Assembly: GCA_029207755.1 (NCBI GenBank)
Contig: JARCOQ010000016.1
Span: 16,203,307 to 16,267,306, forward strand
Direction: 5' to 3'
Origin: Chamaea fasciata
Lineage: Eukaryota > Chordata > Aves > Passeriformes > Sylviidae
Length of the DNA: 64,000 bases
Numbering within the stretch: the stretch's first letter is position 1; every line of letters begins with the position of its first letter. A program made the translations under genes and the position numbers. Positions 50,401-55,209 of this stretch are shown one piece after another. Below the pieces are notes generated by a model that searched no databases, was not told the DNA's origin, and worked only from the letters and a program-made list of their open reading frames with translations.

Positions 50401-50603
50401 TCCTGCGATTCTGTGACTCTGTATCGAGACCAAAAGCAAAGTTGTTGATTTTTCACCTGTTCCAGGTAGATATCTACACAGCCCCCAGCTGCTGTGCTGA
50501 TGGAAGCAACTGCCAGGAGTGGATGGAGTGGGTGCCAGGCTATATGGGAAGGGGAGGCAACAGAATCAGGAACGTCTGTTCGATGATCCACGTACACAGC
50601 CAT
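5299..50603 (-). CDS. IFT140: IFT140, N-terminal half (17 coding exons; gene continues left of the window)
   Basis: IFT140 is a core subunit of the IFT-A complex, which drives retrograde transport in cilia and brings membrane proteins into the cilium. The encoded pieces match the vertebrate protein in order, from MAVYVDH at the start (human MALYYDH) to [14 protein letters not shown] at the end. The 17 exons total 2378 nt, about 793 of roughly 1460 residues, covering the two WD40 beta-propellers and the start of the alpha-solenoid. Every junction has AG/GT splice sites and the phases agree throughout (0,0,2,1,0,2,1,0,0,1,0,2,0,2,0,0,2). No stop or frameshift was found, so the gene is probably functional. 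Its introns carry heavy ERV, LTR and CR1 loads. TMEM204 lies antisense in the intron after exon 17. Identity is from recalled family sequence; exon edges are read from the DNA. Confidence 0.96.
5496..7708. other. IFT140 intron between exons 16 and 17
   Basis: AT-rich; a short A13 run near 6665. No other element recognised. Confidence 0.6.
7709..7840 (-). CDS. IFT140: IFT140 coding exon 16
   Basis: It encodes [20 protein letters not shown], then [20 protein letters not shown] and FAKK (family [20 protein letters not shown]). Acceptor TTTCCAG|ATGGA and donor AAAAAG|GTGAGG frame 132 nt, phase 0. Confidence 0.95.
8166..8332 (-). mobile_element. CR1 LINE fragment
   Basis: Reverse-oriented CR1 3' end: begins AGAATGACAGAATGGTTTGG and continues through CCCCTGCCAGGGCAGGGACA. 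It lies in the intron between IFT140 exons 15 and 16. Confidence 0.88.
8333..9533. other. IFT140 intron between exons 15 and 16, right part
   Basis: No gene or repeat recognised beyond the CR1 at 8166-8332. Confidence 0.6.
9534..9681 (-). CDS. IFT140: IFT140 coding exon 15
   Basis: It encodes [20 protein letters not shown], then [19 protein letters not shown]. The [15 protein letters not shown] block is identical to human. The exon ends in a variable loop ([10 protein letters not shown]). The only workable donor is ACA|GTACGG, which is weak; acceptor TTGGTAG|GTCTG. Length 148 nt, phase 2 to 0. Confidence 0.9.
10063..10360 (-). mobile_element. CR1 LINE fragment
   Basis: Reverse-oriented, diverged CR1 3' end with recognisable CCATTCCAACGCCTGACAA and ACAACTTGAGGCCATTTCCT blocks. 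Confidence 0.82.
10361..11400. other. IFT140 intron between exons 14 and 15
   Basis: Unique-looking AT-rich sequence leading into the pentanucleotide array. Confidence 0.6.
11401..11575 (+). repeat. (CTATT)14 (CCATT)21 pentanucleotide array
   Basis: Fourteen perfect copies of CTATT (11401-11470) run straight into 21 perfect copies of CCATT (11471-11575) with no interruption. The second block is the ATTCC/GGAAT pentamer known from vertebrate satellites. Its minus-strand translation gives an open EWNGM repeat, which is not a gene. Confidence 0.98.
11729..12744 (+). mobile_element. solo LTR (ERVL-like), perfect 5-bp TSD
   Basis: It begins TGTGTTGATTCGGC and ends CAAACCACAACA. It is flanked by perfect CTGGA duplications at 11724-11728 and 12745-12749. 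A poly(A) signal AATAAA at 12548-12553 gives plus orientation. The 1016-bp length and 5-bp TSD fit an ERVL-type solo LTR. It lies about 150 bp right of the pentanucleotide array. Confidence 0.88.
12976..13103 (-). CDS. IFT140: IFT140 coding exon 14
   Basis: It encodes [20 protein letters not shown] and [16 protein letters not shown] (family [20 protein letters not shown]). Acceptor CTTGTAG|GCAGA and donor GGCAA|GTAAGG frame 128 nt, phase 0 to 2. The solo LTR with TSD CTGGA ends about 230 nt away in the following intron. Confidence 0.94.
13520..13637 (-). CDS. IFT140: IFT140 coding exon 13
   Basis: It encodes [20 protein letters not shown] and [20 protein letters not shown]. Acceptor CCCACAG|GGAGG and donor AACAGG|GTGAGG frame 118 nt, phase 2 to 0. 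Confidence 0.94.
13638..15154. other. IFT140 intron between exons 12 and 13
   Basis: No element recognised apart from a short (ATC)n run near 14946-14966. Confidence 0.6.
15155..15282 (-). CDS. IFT140: IFT140 coding exon 12
   Basis: It encodes [20 protein letters not shown], then [20 protein letters not shown] and SR, almost identical to the family. Acceptor TCCCAG|GGCAC and donor CGCAG|GTATTA frame 128 nt, phase 0 to 2. Confidence 0.95.
15283..17047. other. IFT140 introns around exon 11
   Basis: Apart from exon 11 (16067-16158), AT-rich unique-looking sequence up to the solo LTR. Confidence 0.6.
16067..16158 (-). CDS. IFT140: IFT140 coding exon 11
   Basis: It encodes [20 protein letters not shown] and [10 protein letters not shown], closely matching the family. 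Acceptor TTCCAG|GCTCT and donor TGGCAG|GTAAGG frame 92 nt, phase 1 to 0. Confidence 0.95.
17048..17636 (+). mobile_element. solo LTR (ERVK-like), perfect 6-bp TSD
   Basis: It begins TGTGGCGGTGC and ends ACCGCAACA, between perfect GCCCTG duplications at 17042-17047 and 17637-17642. Poly(A) signals lie near 17374 and at 17455-17460. The 6-bp TSD separates it from the 5-bp families in this window. Confidence 0.88.
17665..17790 (+). mobile_element. CR1 LINE fragment, 3' end
   Basis: Short CR1 tail (AAGGTGTCTCTGCCCATGGC through CCCAACCCAAACTGTTCTGT-like sequence) just right of the solo LTR at 17048-17636 and about 80 nt from IFT140 exon 10. Confidence 0.82.
17872..17944 (-). CDS. IFT140: IFT140 coding exon 10
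   Basis: A 73-nt exon encoding [18 protein letters not shown] and DTFRSA (family DAVAVWNGRQVAIFELSG). Acceptor TTTTAG|GATGC and donor GTGCAG|GTAGGA, phase 0 to 1. Confidence 0.93.
18323..18526 (-). CDS. IFT140: IFT140 coding exon 9
   Basis: It encodes [20 protein letters not shown], then [18 protein letters not shown] and NANGVFATK, starting the second propeller region. Acceptor TGTACAG|TGGGG and donor ACTAAG|GTTAAT frame 204 nt, phase 0. The donor is a less common GTTAAT. Confidence 0.95.
18724..19135 (-). mobile_element. ERV-1 3' LTR
   Basis: On the minus strand it begins TGTTGGGAGTTTGG after a purine run (GGAAAAAAAAA) that serves as polypurine tract, and ends ACCAGGACA. It aligns with the right LTR at 22770 but differs at many positions, so the element is old. 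Confidence 0.82.
19420..20240 (-). pseudogene. ERV-1 RNase H end and integrase remnant
   Basis: Contains [17 protein letters not shown] (RNase H end), then the integrase zinc-finger Cys pair (DCEMCAA) and the core [11 protein letters not shown] that carries a DDE aspartate. The frame is broken between these blocks. Non-functional. Confidence 0.8.
20926..21943 (-). pseudogene. ERV-1 reverse transcriptase remnant
   Basis: It contains the catalytic YIDD motif (QYIDDIIMW) and the connection-type segment [11 protein letters not shown] frame change precedes the YIDD block, and in-frame stops follow KVKGSA and FVQI. The part at 20926-21642 is nearly identical to ERV-2 42920-43636, with the same stops. 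Non-functional. Confidence 0.85.
21944..22470 (-). pseudogene. ERV-1 gag end and protease remnant
   Basis: On the minus strand a short nucleocapsid-like stretch leads to a protease-type segment, with LVDTDAQC at the expected aspartate position followed by MLMPPG. The homologous part of ERV-2 ends in LGIDFL, the usual retroviral protease C-terminal motif. Several stops interrupt it. Non-functional. Confidence 0.6.
22770..23060 (-). mobile_element. ERV-1 5' LTR, truncated
   Basis: In plus reading it starts TGTCCTGGTTTAAAAGAC like the 18724 LTR and stays alignable to about 23060. It lacks the terminal CAACA end and a TSD, so the outer edge is deleted or rearranged. Confidence 0.72.
23061..24251. 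other. IFT140 intron right of ERV-1
   Basis: May include the degraded outer edge of the ERV-1 5' LTR at its left end; the rest is AT-rich with nothing recognised. Confidence 0.55.
24252..24400 (-). CDS. IFT140: IFT140 coding exon 8
   Basis: It encodes [19 protein letters not shown], then [17 protein letters not shown], a conserved blade (family AAGTDRGRVAMWRK). Acceptor ATGGCAG|GTATC and donor ATAAAG|GTAAGA frame 149 nt, phase 1 to 0. ERV-1 fills the intron that follows. Confidence 0.95.
24686..25036 (-). mobile_element. CR1 LINE fragment
   Basis: Reverse-oriented CR1 3' region (GTCATCCAGTCCAGCTCCCG type), abutting a second, longer CR1 in the same orientation at 25037. Confidence 0.85.
25037..26335 (-). 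mobile_element. CR1 LINE with reverse-transcriptase region
   Basis: A 1.3-kb 5'-truncated CR1 whose 3' tail (AGAATCACAGAATG in plus reading) is at 25037. It retains an open segment of ORF2 and lies in the intron between IFT140 exons 7 and 8. A further small CR1-like remnant follows to about 26395. Confidence 0.92.
25545..26312 (-). pseudogene. CR1 ORF2 reverse transcriptase fragment (255 codons open)
   Basis: An open frame with ordered RT motifs: [12 protein letters not shown], then [13 protein letters not shown] (motif A), [10 protein letters not shown] (motif B), and the catalytic FADDTKLG (motif C). The downstream thumb block [16 protein letters not shown] is also present. The 5' part (endonuclease) is missing, and the C-terminal part continues in another frame from about 25610, so it is dead. 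LINE-encoded and not a host gene. Confidence 0.92.
26690..28044 (+). mobile_element. solo LTR (ERV-1/-2 family), 5-bp TSD, split by a later insertion
   Basis: It begins TGTTGGGGGTTAGG and ends near CTTCCCAAACCGGGACC, between CAACT copies at 26685-26689 and 28045-28049. It aligns with the LTRs at 44936 and 46856. An AATAAA is near 27884. Without the inserted 600 bp plus one 7-bp duplicate it would be about 748 bp. Confidence 0.85.
27095..27694 (+). mobile_element. 600-bp insertion nested in the solo LTR, probably another LTR
   Basis: Flanked by AGACATC at 27088-27094 and 27695-27701. The solo LTR at 44936 lacks this block, and its sequence continues across the junction. The insert holds TATA-like (ACATAAAAAGACC) and poly(A)-like (AATTAAA) signals in plus order, as an LTR would. 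Its ends are not clean TG/CA, so class and exact borders are uncertain. Confidence 0.65.
28260..28366 (-). CDS. IFT140: IFT140 coding exon 7
   Basis: It encodes [20 protein letters not shown] and then [15 protein letters not shown]. The FWD.DR.ENY motif is diagnostic for IFT140. Acceptor CTTAG|GTTCTG and donor CTAAAG|GTGAGA frame 107 nt, phase 2 to 1. Confidence 0.94.
28367..30160. other. IFT140 introns around exon 6
   Basis: Apart from exon 6 (29530-29621), no element recognised. Confidence 0.6.
29530..29621 (-). CDS. IFT140: IFT140 coding exon 6
   Basis: It encodes [19 protein letters not shown] and [12 protein letters not shown], the start of a WD blade completed in the next exon. Acceptor GTTAACAG|GTGAAG and donor ATCAG|GTAAGA frame 92 nt, phase 0 to 2. 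Confidence 0.93.
30167..30654 (-). mobile_element. solo LTR (ERVK-like), 6-bp TSD with one mismatch
   Basis: In plus reading it starts TGTTGCAGCAG and ends TCTCCTACA, flanked by GAGACA (30161-30166) and GAGATA (30655-30660). On the minus strand TATAAAGAGG precedes AATAAACCAGG, giving minus orientation. The 15-bp ACTATGACTGCAGGT is repeated at 30350-30364 and 30406-30420, like a duplicated U3 element. Confidence 0.65.
30661..32175 (-). pseudogene. ERV-3 gag remnant
   Basis: On the minus strand, frames at 30691-31840 carry a gag-like segment ([16 protein letters not shown]) that matches the ERV-2 gag block [17 protein letters not shown], plus a lysine/glutamate-rich stretch. Several stops break it, and no pol follows. 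TGGTGCCCAAGG just inside the LTR may be the primer-binding site. Non-functional. Confidence 0.65.
32176..33092 (-). mobile_element. ERV-3 5' LTR
   Basis: On the minus strand it begins TGTCCCGGTTGCAGAGG and ends ATTAAATCACCACA, then TTTAAT and the TGGTGCCC primer-site-like sequence. Length about 917 bp. No canonical poly(A) signal is kept on the minus strand. Confidence 0.6.
33410..33585 (-). CDS. IFT140: IFT140 coding exon 5
   Basis: It encodes [19 protein letters not shown], then [20 protein letters not shown] and ending in EELMK. This continues the first propeller. Acceptor GCTACAG|GTTCT and donor ATGAAG|GTGAGA frame 176 nt, phase 1 to 0. Confidence 0.95.
33586..34153. other. IFT140 intron between exons 4 and 5, left part
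   Basis: AT-rich; nothing recognised before the CR1 and LTR pile-up. Confidence 0.6.
34154..34387 (-). mobile_element. CR1 LINE fragment
   Basis: Reverse-oriented CR1 3' end that stops at CCCTCCCCTGG, where the next element (an LTR-like block from 34394) begins. Confidence 0.85.
34394..34886 (+). mobile_element. LTR-like block with 6-bp direct repeats
   Basis: It begins TGTTGACAGC and is flanked by GCAAAG at 34388-34393 and 34887-34892. It holds an AATTAAA near 34855. It cuts off the CR1 at 34154-34387. The 3' end lacks a clear CA, so the call is tentative. Confidence 0.4.
35010..35783 (+). mobile_element. LTR, probably with a stub of provirus interior
   Basis: It begins TGTCTTGGTTTTAGGG and ends CAAACCACTACA, like the end of the 11729 LTR. 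AATAAA at about 35672 gives plus orientation. About 25 nt further right TTGGTGAACGTG resembles the primer-site position of the other ERVs here, so this may be a 5' LTR whose provirus is lost. Confidence 0.5.
35834..36436 (-). mobile_element. LTR (ERVK-like)
   Basis: On the minus strand a compact promoter reads TATAAAAGAG then AATAAACTTTTGC (plus 36075-36080). In plus reading the ends are TGTGGGATCAGC and AAGTATGACA. No TSD was found. Confidence 0.55.
36444..37057 (+). mobile_element. solo LTR, perfect 5-bp TSD
   Basis: It begins TGTCTTGGGGTGAC and ends CAAACCGAGACA, between perfect GAGGC copies at 36439-36443 and 37058-37062. AATAAA at 36921-36926. It aligns with the 46033-46690 LTR read on its minus strand (TGTCCTGGAGTGAC start). 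Confidence 0.88.
37063..38164. other. IFT140 intron between exons 4 and 5, right part
   Basis: Nothing recognised after the GAGGC target duplication. Confidence 0.6.
38165..38307 (-). CDS. IFT140: IFT140 coding exon 4
   Basis: It encodes [20 protein letters not shown] followed by [12 protein letters not shown] and [12 protein letters not shown], matching the family block around [13 protein letters not shown]. Acceptor TTTGCAG|GGACT and donor GATG|GTAAGA frame 143 nt, phase 2 to 1. Confidence 0.95.
39023..39144 (-). CDS. IFT140: IFT140 coding exon 3
   Basis: Too small to stand out as an open frame. Read on the minus strand it gives [17 protein letters not shown], then [16 protein letters not shown] and PPPPGE, matching the family's GVLLLWRLDQRGRVQG segment. 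Acceptor TTTCTAG|CACGG and donor GGCGA|GTGAGT frame 122 nt, phase 0 to 2. The intron upstream (about 10 kb) holds ERV-2. Confidence 0.93.
39145..40979. other. IFT140 intron between ERV-2 and exon 3
   Basis: AT-rich, no exon or repeat recognised; the truncated ERV-2 left edge is near 40980. Confidence 0.6.
41028..42131 (+). pseudogene. ERV-2 gag remnant
   Basis: Two open stretches (41028-41453 and 41607-42131). The first carries a capsid-like segment with [18 protein letters not shown], which I infer to be gag from its position before protease and RT. The [17 protein letters not shown] block is shared with ERV-3. Stops and frame changes separate the parts. Non-functional. Confidence 0.65.
42161..42676 (+). 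pseudogene. ERV-2 protease remnant
   Basis: An open stretch ending in the protease-type [11 protein letters not shown] block and running toward RT ([12 protein letters not shown], then a stop). At the active-site position where ERV-1 reads DTDA, this copy reads NTSV, so the catalytic aspartate is lost. Confidence 0.7.
42677..43451 (+). pseudogene. ERV-2 reverse transcriptase remnant
   Basis: Blocks [24 protein letters not shown] (catalytic aspartate region) and QYIDDIIMW (YIDD) occur in order. A frame change before YIDD, a stop after KVKGSA and another after FVQI break it. 42920-43636 is nearly identical to the inverted ERV-1 copy. Confidence 0.88.
43452..44935 (+). pseudogene. ERV-2 RNase H and integrase remnant
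   Basis: RNase H pieces include [15 protein letters not shown] and [13 protein letters not shown] in broken frames. The open part 44515-44935 is integrase: CETC zinc pair, [10 protein letters not shown] and [11 protein letters not shown] (catalytic aspartates), then [10 protein letters not shown], which holds the final glutamate. A solo LTR is inserted straight after GKVE. Non-functional. Confidence 0.85.
44936..45709 (+). mobile_element. solo LTR inserted in the ERV-2 integrase, perfect 5-bp TSD
   Basis: It begins TGTTGGGGGTTAGG and ends CCCAAATCAAGACA. ATGGT is duplicated at 44931-44935 and 45710-45714. It is the same family as the LTRs at 26690 and 46856; 774 bp. Confidence 0.92.
45715..46032 (+). 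pseudogene. ERV-2 interior downstream of integrase
   Basis: Resumes the provirus after the nested LTR. It aligns in reverse with ERV-1 19320-19640, for example the GTTGTCTTTGCTCAGGGAC block. No intact frame and no env-like sequence. Confidence 0.75.
46033..46690 (-). mobile_element. solo LTR nested in ERV-2
   Basis: In plus reading TGTCCTGGTTTAGGGC to CTCCAGGACA, with inverted ends TGTCCTGG/CCAGGACA. The flanks are ATACC (46028-46032) and AAACC (46691-46695), a 5-bp TSD with one change. AATAAA on the minus strand (plus 46165-46170) gives orientation. ERV-1 reads straight across this point without the LTR. Confidence 0.82.
46691..46855 (+). other. ERV-2 3' end before its LTR (AT-rich, polypurine tract)
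   Basis: It aligns with ERV-1 sequence just upstream of the ERV-1 3' LTR (GACACTGTGCTTGTATCTGT versus GACATTGTGCCTGTATCCAC) and ends in a GGGAAAAA run acting as polypurine tract. Confidence 0.65.
46856..47771 (+). mobile_element. ERV-2 3' LTR
   Basis: It starts near TGGTTGGGTTTC after the polypurine run and ends TTTCAAACCTAGACA. It aligns with the solo LTRs at 26690 and 44936. A 253-codon open frame inside it (46927-47688) is incidental. Confidence 0.75.
47775..47960 (-). mobile_element. CR1 LINE fragment
   Basis: CR1-like sequence (GGCCCTGCACAGATACCCCA, then CCTGGGGAGCCCTTCCAGTG) directly right of the ERV-2 3' LTR. Confidence 0.75.
47961..49124. other. IFT140 intron between exon 2 and ERV-2
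   Basis: Unique-looking AT-rich sequence; nothing recognised. Confidence 0.6.
49125..49346 (-). CDS. IFT140: IFT140 coding exon 2
   Basis: It encodes [13 protein letters not shown], then [19 protein letters not shown] and [18 protein letters not shown], which are WD40 blades of the first propeller and are highly conserved with human. Acceptor TGCAG|GGAGAA and donor GGG|GTGAGT frame 222 nt, phase 0 at both ends. Confidence 0.95.
49347..50275. other. IFT140 intron between coding exons 1 and 2
   Basis: Nothing recognised before the CR1 at 50276. Confidence 0.6.
50276..50433 (+). mobile_element. CR1 LINE fragment next to the IFT140 start exon
   Basis: Plus-oriented CR1 3' end (TTGGAAGTGTTTAAGGCCAG through ATCCTGCGATTCTGTGACTC). 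Its 3' end lies about 23 nt from the donor of IFT140 coding exon 1. Confidence 0.88.
50457..50603 (-). CDS. IFT140: IFT140 exon with start codon (coding exon 1)
   Basis: The ATG is at 50603-50601 and opens [13 protein letters not shown], followed by [18 protein letters not shown] and VDIYLEQ, the conserved IFT140 N-terminus with its first WD-type strand. The exon probably begins at 50632, after a pyrimidine-rich tract and CAG, leaving about 29 nt of 5' UTR in it. The donor CAG|GTGAAA ends the coding part at 50457 in phase 0. A CR1 fragment lies only about 23 nt inside the intron. Confidence 0.93.
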
Positions 50604-51342
50604 AACAACAGGAGCTGTCACAGACTGCAGACCTGTACGAGGAAAACAAATATCTCTATCAGGTATGCTTATGTAGATAATACGTATACACTACATATAT
50701 GCTATATTAATTTATGTACCATACATAATGACATGTAGGGGTAAGACATAGGGGGAAAACAAAACTACAGCCTCATCTTGTTGCACGTACTACACAGATA
50801 TGAGAGAAGTCAGACAGGCATTTAAAAAAAATAGTGGAACACTGAGCCTCATACTCTAGATTCACAGCGTGCATAGGCCGGTACCAGTCTCTCACCAGTG
50901 GCTTGTGCTAGCCTACTTTAAAGGACTGTGAAATAACTCAGAATTAATCAGAAAATTACTTCCAGTACTTCATATCCAAAGATCTTAATTAATGTACACA
51001 CTGAACTCTTTTATGCTGTAAAGTCTTATGTCTGGACTTCCAAAGTAAGTTTCAACAGCTGTCGCCACTTTGGAGCTTGTACTGTTGAAATCGCTCTATC
51101 TGCCATTTACATTGAAACTGTTACCAACATTTGAATGAAAAAAGTAAGTGCTGAGGTTGTACAGAAAAGAACATGAGAACAAAACCCTTTTCAGTATTCT
51201 GGGACAGAAATGGAGGGCATCCCTAATAATCTGTAGTAATTTATACACAGAAATGGTCTTTGGGATTTGTCATGGGATCCAGTTGTCTCAGTTTCAAAAG
51301 ACAAACAGCTGAAGCAAAATACCCCAAACTACTAGCAAATAA

Positions 51343-51935
51343 TCACAGAGCCATTGAGTTCAGTGGGGTCCACTGGTCCAACCTCCCTGCTCAAGCAGGG
51401 TCTTCCCAGAGCACATGGCACAGGATTGTGTCCAGACAATTCTGGCTATCTCCAATGAAGGAGACTTCACATCCTCTCTGGATGAAACTTCCTGAGTTTT
51501 AGATGAAACTTCCTGTGTTCCATTTTCTGCCCATTTGCCTCTTATGCCATTGCTGAGCCCCATGGAGCACAGACTGGTGCACTCTCCTGAGTTTTTCCTG
51601 CAGACACTGACAGACAGGGATGAGGTCCTCTCTCAGCCGTCTCTTCTCATGGCTCAGCAGGCTCAGCTCTCAGAACTGGACACAGTGCTCCAGATGTGCC
51701 TCACCAGGGCTGAAGAGAGGGGCAGGATCCCCTCCCTGACCCACTGATGATGCCTTTCCTCACACAGCCCAGGATCCATCATCTTGGCCCCAGGGCACAC
51801 AGCTGGTCAAGGACAGCTGGTGACCCCCAGGTCCTTCTCCACAAGGCTGCTGTCTAGCAGGGCAGCTCCTAACCTCCACTGGGGCATGGGGTTATTCTGC
51901 CCCAGATACAGAACCCTGCCAAGACCTGATGAAAA
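51343..51935 (-). mobile_element. CR1 LINE fragment
   Basis: Reverse-oriented CR1 (CTGGTCCAACCTCCCTGCTC, then ACTGGACACAGTGCTCCAGA) with decayed ORF2 C-terminal sequence at its right end. An A-rich stretch with runs of A and C follows to about 51980. Confidence 0.8.
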
Positions 51936-53473
51936 ACAAAACAAAACTCCCCCCCAAAAAAAAACATACACACAAAAAAAGTCCCCAAGCATGAAACGTT
52001 TAAAAACTCCTATGACATTTAAGGGGAAGTGATGTTTTCTTCTGCACAGCTAAACCATGAGTTCAGAACCTGCAGGCATACACATGCACAGCAGTGAGAC
52101 ATGCCTAAGCCACCAGCATGTAAAATGGGCATGAACAGACTCTTAAAGTCTCTTTTCTTTAAATCTCCTGTCAGCACCTAAAATGACTAATTTGCTGGGC
52201 ACTTAATTTAGAAAGGTGGGCAACCCTGTTCAGTAAATTGGGTGTTCTGTATCTTGCCTCTGACACATACAAGGAACAACATCAACTACTGGATACGAGA
52301 GCAGACAAGAGCAGTCAGACTAAGGACAAACCATTTCATCTTTCAACAAGATCCGCTTGCCTTTATCTGCACAATCCTTCAAAATCCTCAGCATTCCTGA
52401 AGTGGCATTGAGTGGGTCTAGTTTTATTGCCACTCAAAACAACCCCCAACAAACCATTCAAATAAAATCTGGAGTATTTTTCATCTTGATTTCATGTCTT
52501 TTAAAAGTTTTCTTACATCCCCAGTACTTTGCAGAGCTCTGTGCCCATACTACTACTTTACTCCTTATTGCATATCTTTCATTTTCCTCTAAGAGAGGAA
52601 GGATTTAGTCCATATTTCACTATAAGCTTTACATGGGCTCAAAATTTGAAATAATAAAGAATTTCACTTCAGATTAAAATGAAAATATAAGATGCCTAAA
52701 TAAAAACAAAACTACATTTCATATAAGTTTTATCATACAAGCCATACAGCTGTAATGTCTTCTCTATAGCCACCATTTTCTACTTTCAAGTGTCCCTTCC
52801 ATCTGTAGTCATAAATATTACTTTTTATTTTTCGGATATTTCAGTCCCCTTCAATAACAGAAATAAGTTTATCAAGCTTCCAAATTACATTTCTTGTTCA
52901 GCTCACTAATTTAACTTTTGGAATTAACAGACAGCAAGAAATTTTTTTTCAACCAATACTATATTGTATATTTAAAATGGCAGACTGGCACTTACTAAAA
53001 CAAGATTCAGTGATACTGTCGCATAAATTATGGACAACCCCAAATATAAAATACTCTTTACCATCATAGTAACCACACTGAATTGTGCAGCAGACTGCTA
53101 CACACAAACAAATAAATGGCTTGTGCACATGGATTACTCAGTGGTGTAAAAATAATTAAACCAACATCGTTTTCTTGGTGTGATCTTGAGAATTCATTAG
53201 TCACTTGTTTACTGTTACCTCATGTATTTACACTGTAGCTTCAAAGAAAGAAAAAGAAAACCAAGTAAAACTGTCTCTACAAACTATTCTGGCACTGCAT
53301 GTTCTATTTTCCCAAGGTTTAAAAAAATAAAATTTCTGAAAAAGTTAACCATTTTGTGCTTTGGAATAGAACAAGACCAAGCCCCCATACCTGATCTCAA
53401 TAATCAAATTAGATACATCTGACAGACACTTTTGAAACAGCCCACAGGCAATTCTTAAAAATGGTTAGACCTC
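51936..53473. other. IFT140 5' intron
   Basis: AT-rich; an A/C-run patch at 51936-51980, otherwise nothing recognised. Confidence 0.6.
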
Positions 53474-53835
53474 ATGGAATCACAGCATGGTTTGGGTTGG
53501 AAAGGACCTTAAGCCCATCCCGCTCCACCTCTGCCATGGGCAGGGACTCCTCTATCCCGGGTTACTCCAAATCCTCACGGACCTGGGACTTAGACACTTC
53601 CAGAGACAGAGCAGCCACAGCTTCTCTGGGCAACTTGTGCCAGGGTCTCAGCACCCTCACAATAAAACTTTTCTTCATTATGCCTAAACTAAACCTAACA
53701 TGTGCCAGTTTAAACCATTAGCCCTTCATCCTGCCAGTACACGCCCTGGTAAGAAGTCTCTCTCCATCTTTCTCATAAGCCCCCATTAAGTTCTTTTTAA
53801 GACAACTTCCCTGTCCAACCATCCAGGAGCCACCC
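53474..53835 (-). mobile_element. CR1 LINE fragment
   Basis: Reverse-oriented CR1 3' region starting at GGAATCACAGCATGGTTTGG. Confidence 0.86.
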
Positions 53836-54179
53836 TGGCAAGTCACTCTCACACCACCTGAGCTGGGACAGAGGCTCTGAGCAGCTACACCTCCACACCC
53901 ACACAGTCAGACCAGATTTCCTTACCAGCTCAACCATATGTTTCCCATAGCAGTCTCCGACATCTGGATCATTAAAATAATTTAATTTTGGTGCAATAAC
54001 AAAATTACAGCTCGACCTGGTATCTCCAAGGAGGAACATCAAAGGAACCCCCGGGCTTTTACACCCTTTCAGTCTAAGGGCAGGGAAGTCTGGGGGCTGT
54101 CAGCTGCTGCTGAGTGTCTCTGAGTGTCCCTCACCTGACTCGGCCACAGGTCCCCGTGCCCTGTGCTATGCAGAGTCGG

Positions 54180-54745
54180 CAGTTCACAGCTTCTTGCTCT
54201 GGCCACCCAAAGCTCAGCCTCCAACTCGCACTGCAACTGCACCCTGAGTTACCGGCACTGAATGGATTCCTAAAATACTTGAAGGCCTCAATAAGGTGTT
54301 CACAAAGCCTTCTCCAGACTAAATACCCACAGCTCTCCAGCCTATCTCCAGAGCAGAGGGGCTGCAGACTTTGGAGCATCTCCGTGGCCTCCCCTGGACT
54401 CTCTCATCCAGCTCCACGTCTCTCCTATGCTGGAGCCCCAGAGCTGGAGGTACACCTGAAGGTCTCACCTGAGCGGGGCAGAGGGACAGAATTCCCCCTT
54501 TCTCTGCTGCCCAAGGTGTGGGGATGAGCCCGGGACAAGGGGATATCTGGGCTGCCAGTGTGCGGTGCCAGGTCATTTCCAGTCTTTTATCCACCAGTAC
54601 CCCAAGTCTTCTCAGGGCTGCTCTCAATACGTTAATCCTTCAGACCATACTGGTAATAAAGATTGGCCCAACCTGGTGCAGAACTTTGCACAAGGCCTTG
54701 TTGAACTTCATGAGGTTCACAGAGACGAACACTACAGATATTCGT
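54180..54745 (-). mobile_element. CR1 LINE fragment
   Basis: Diverged reverse-oriented CR1 with GGCCTCCCCTGGACTCTCTC and GTCTTTTATCCACCAGTACC blocks, in the first IFT140 intron near the CpG island. Confidence 0.75.
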
Positions 54746-54944
54746 GACTGCAAATGACAGAATGAGCCATAACACGCGTACATATTTCACAAAACAATCA
54801 ACGTTCAGAGAAAAAAAAACGCTCTTCTGACTTCGGGGACAATACTTAAAAAACTGTTTTTATGTTCTGCCACAGCGTTATTAGCACATTTAAGCAAGGT
54901 TGATAGCAACCTGGTTTGCTGTACCTGTGGAGCTGTGGACTCAC

Positions 54945-54995
54945 CAGCCTCCCCGTCACCACACGCATTGAGAAAGCGGTCTCTGTCCGAATGGC
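54945..54995 (-). other. possible non-coding 5' UTR exon of IFT140
   Basis: On the minus strand a pyrimidine-rich run leads to TTGTTCAG at 54996, and 51 nt later there is a strong donor GGCTG|GTGAGT. It lies between the CpG island and the start-codon exon. Only the splice-site pair supports it. Confidence 0.3.
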
Positions 54996-55209
54996 CTGAA
55001 CAAGACTCTGACAAGACTCAACAGTTACCAAAGCAAAAGCAGAGGTTTTTCCTTTAATCCCTACCTATAAGAAATGGTGGGTTTAAAACTTGTAATTGTT
55101 TAAAATAGCCAGCCCCAGGAAAAAAAAAATAGTAATACAAAACTGCTGTATGCTACAAAAAGATGGTTAATGACTACGTACAATCTTCTCTAACTAGTAA
55201 AACAGCTGC

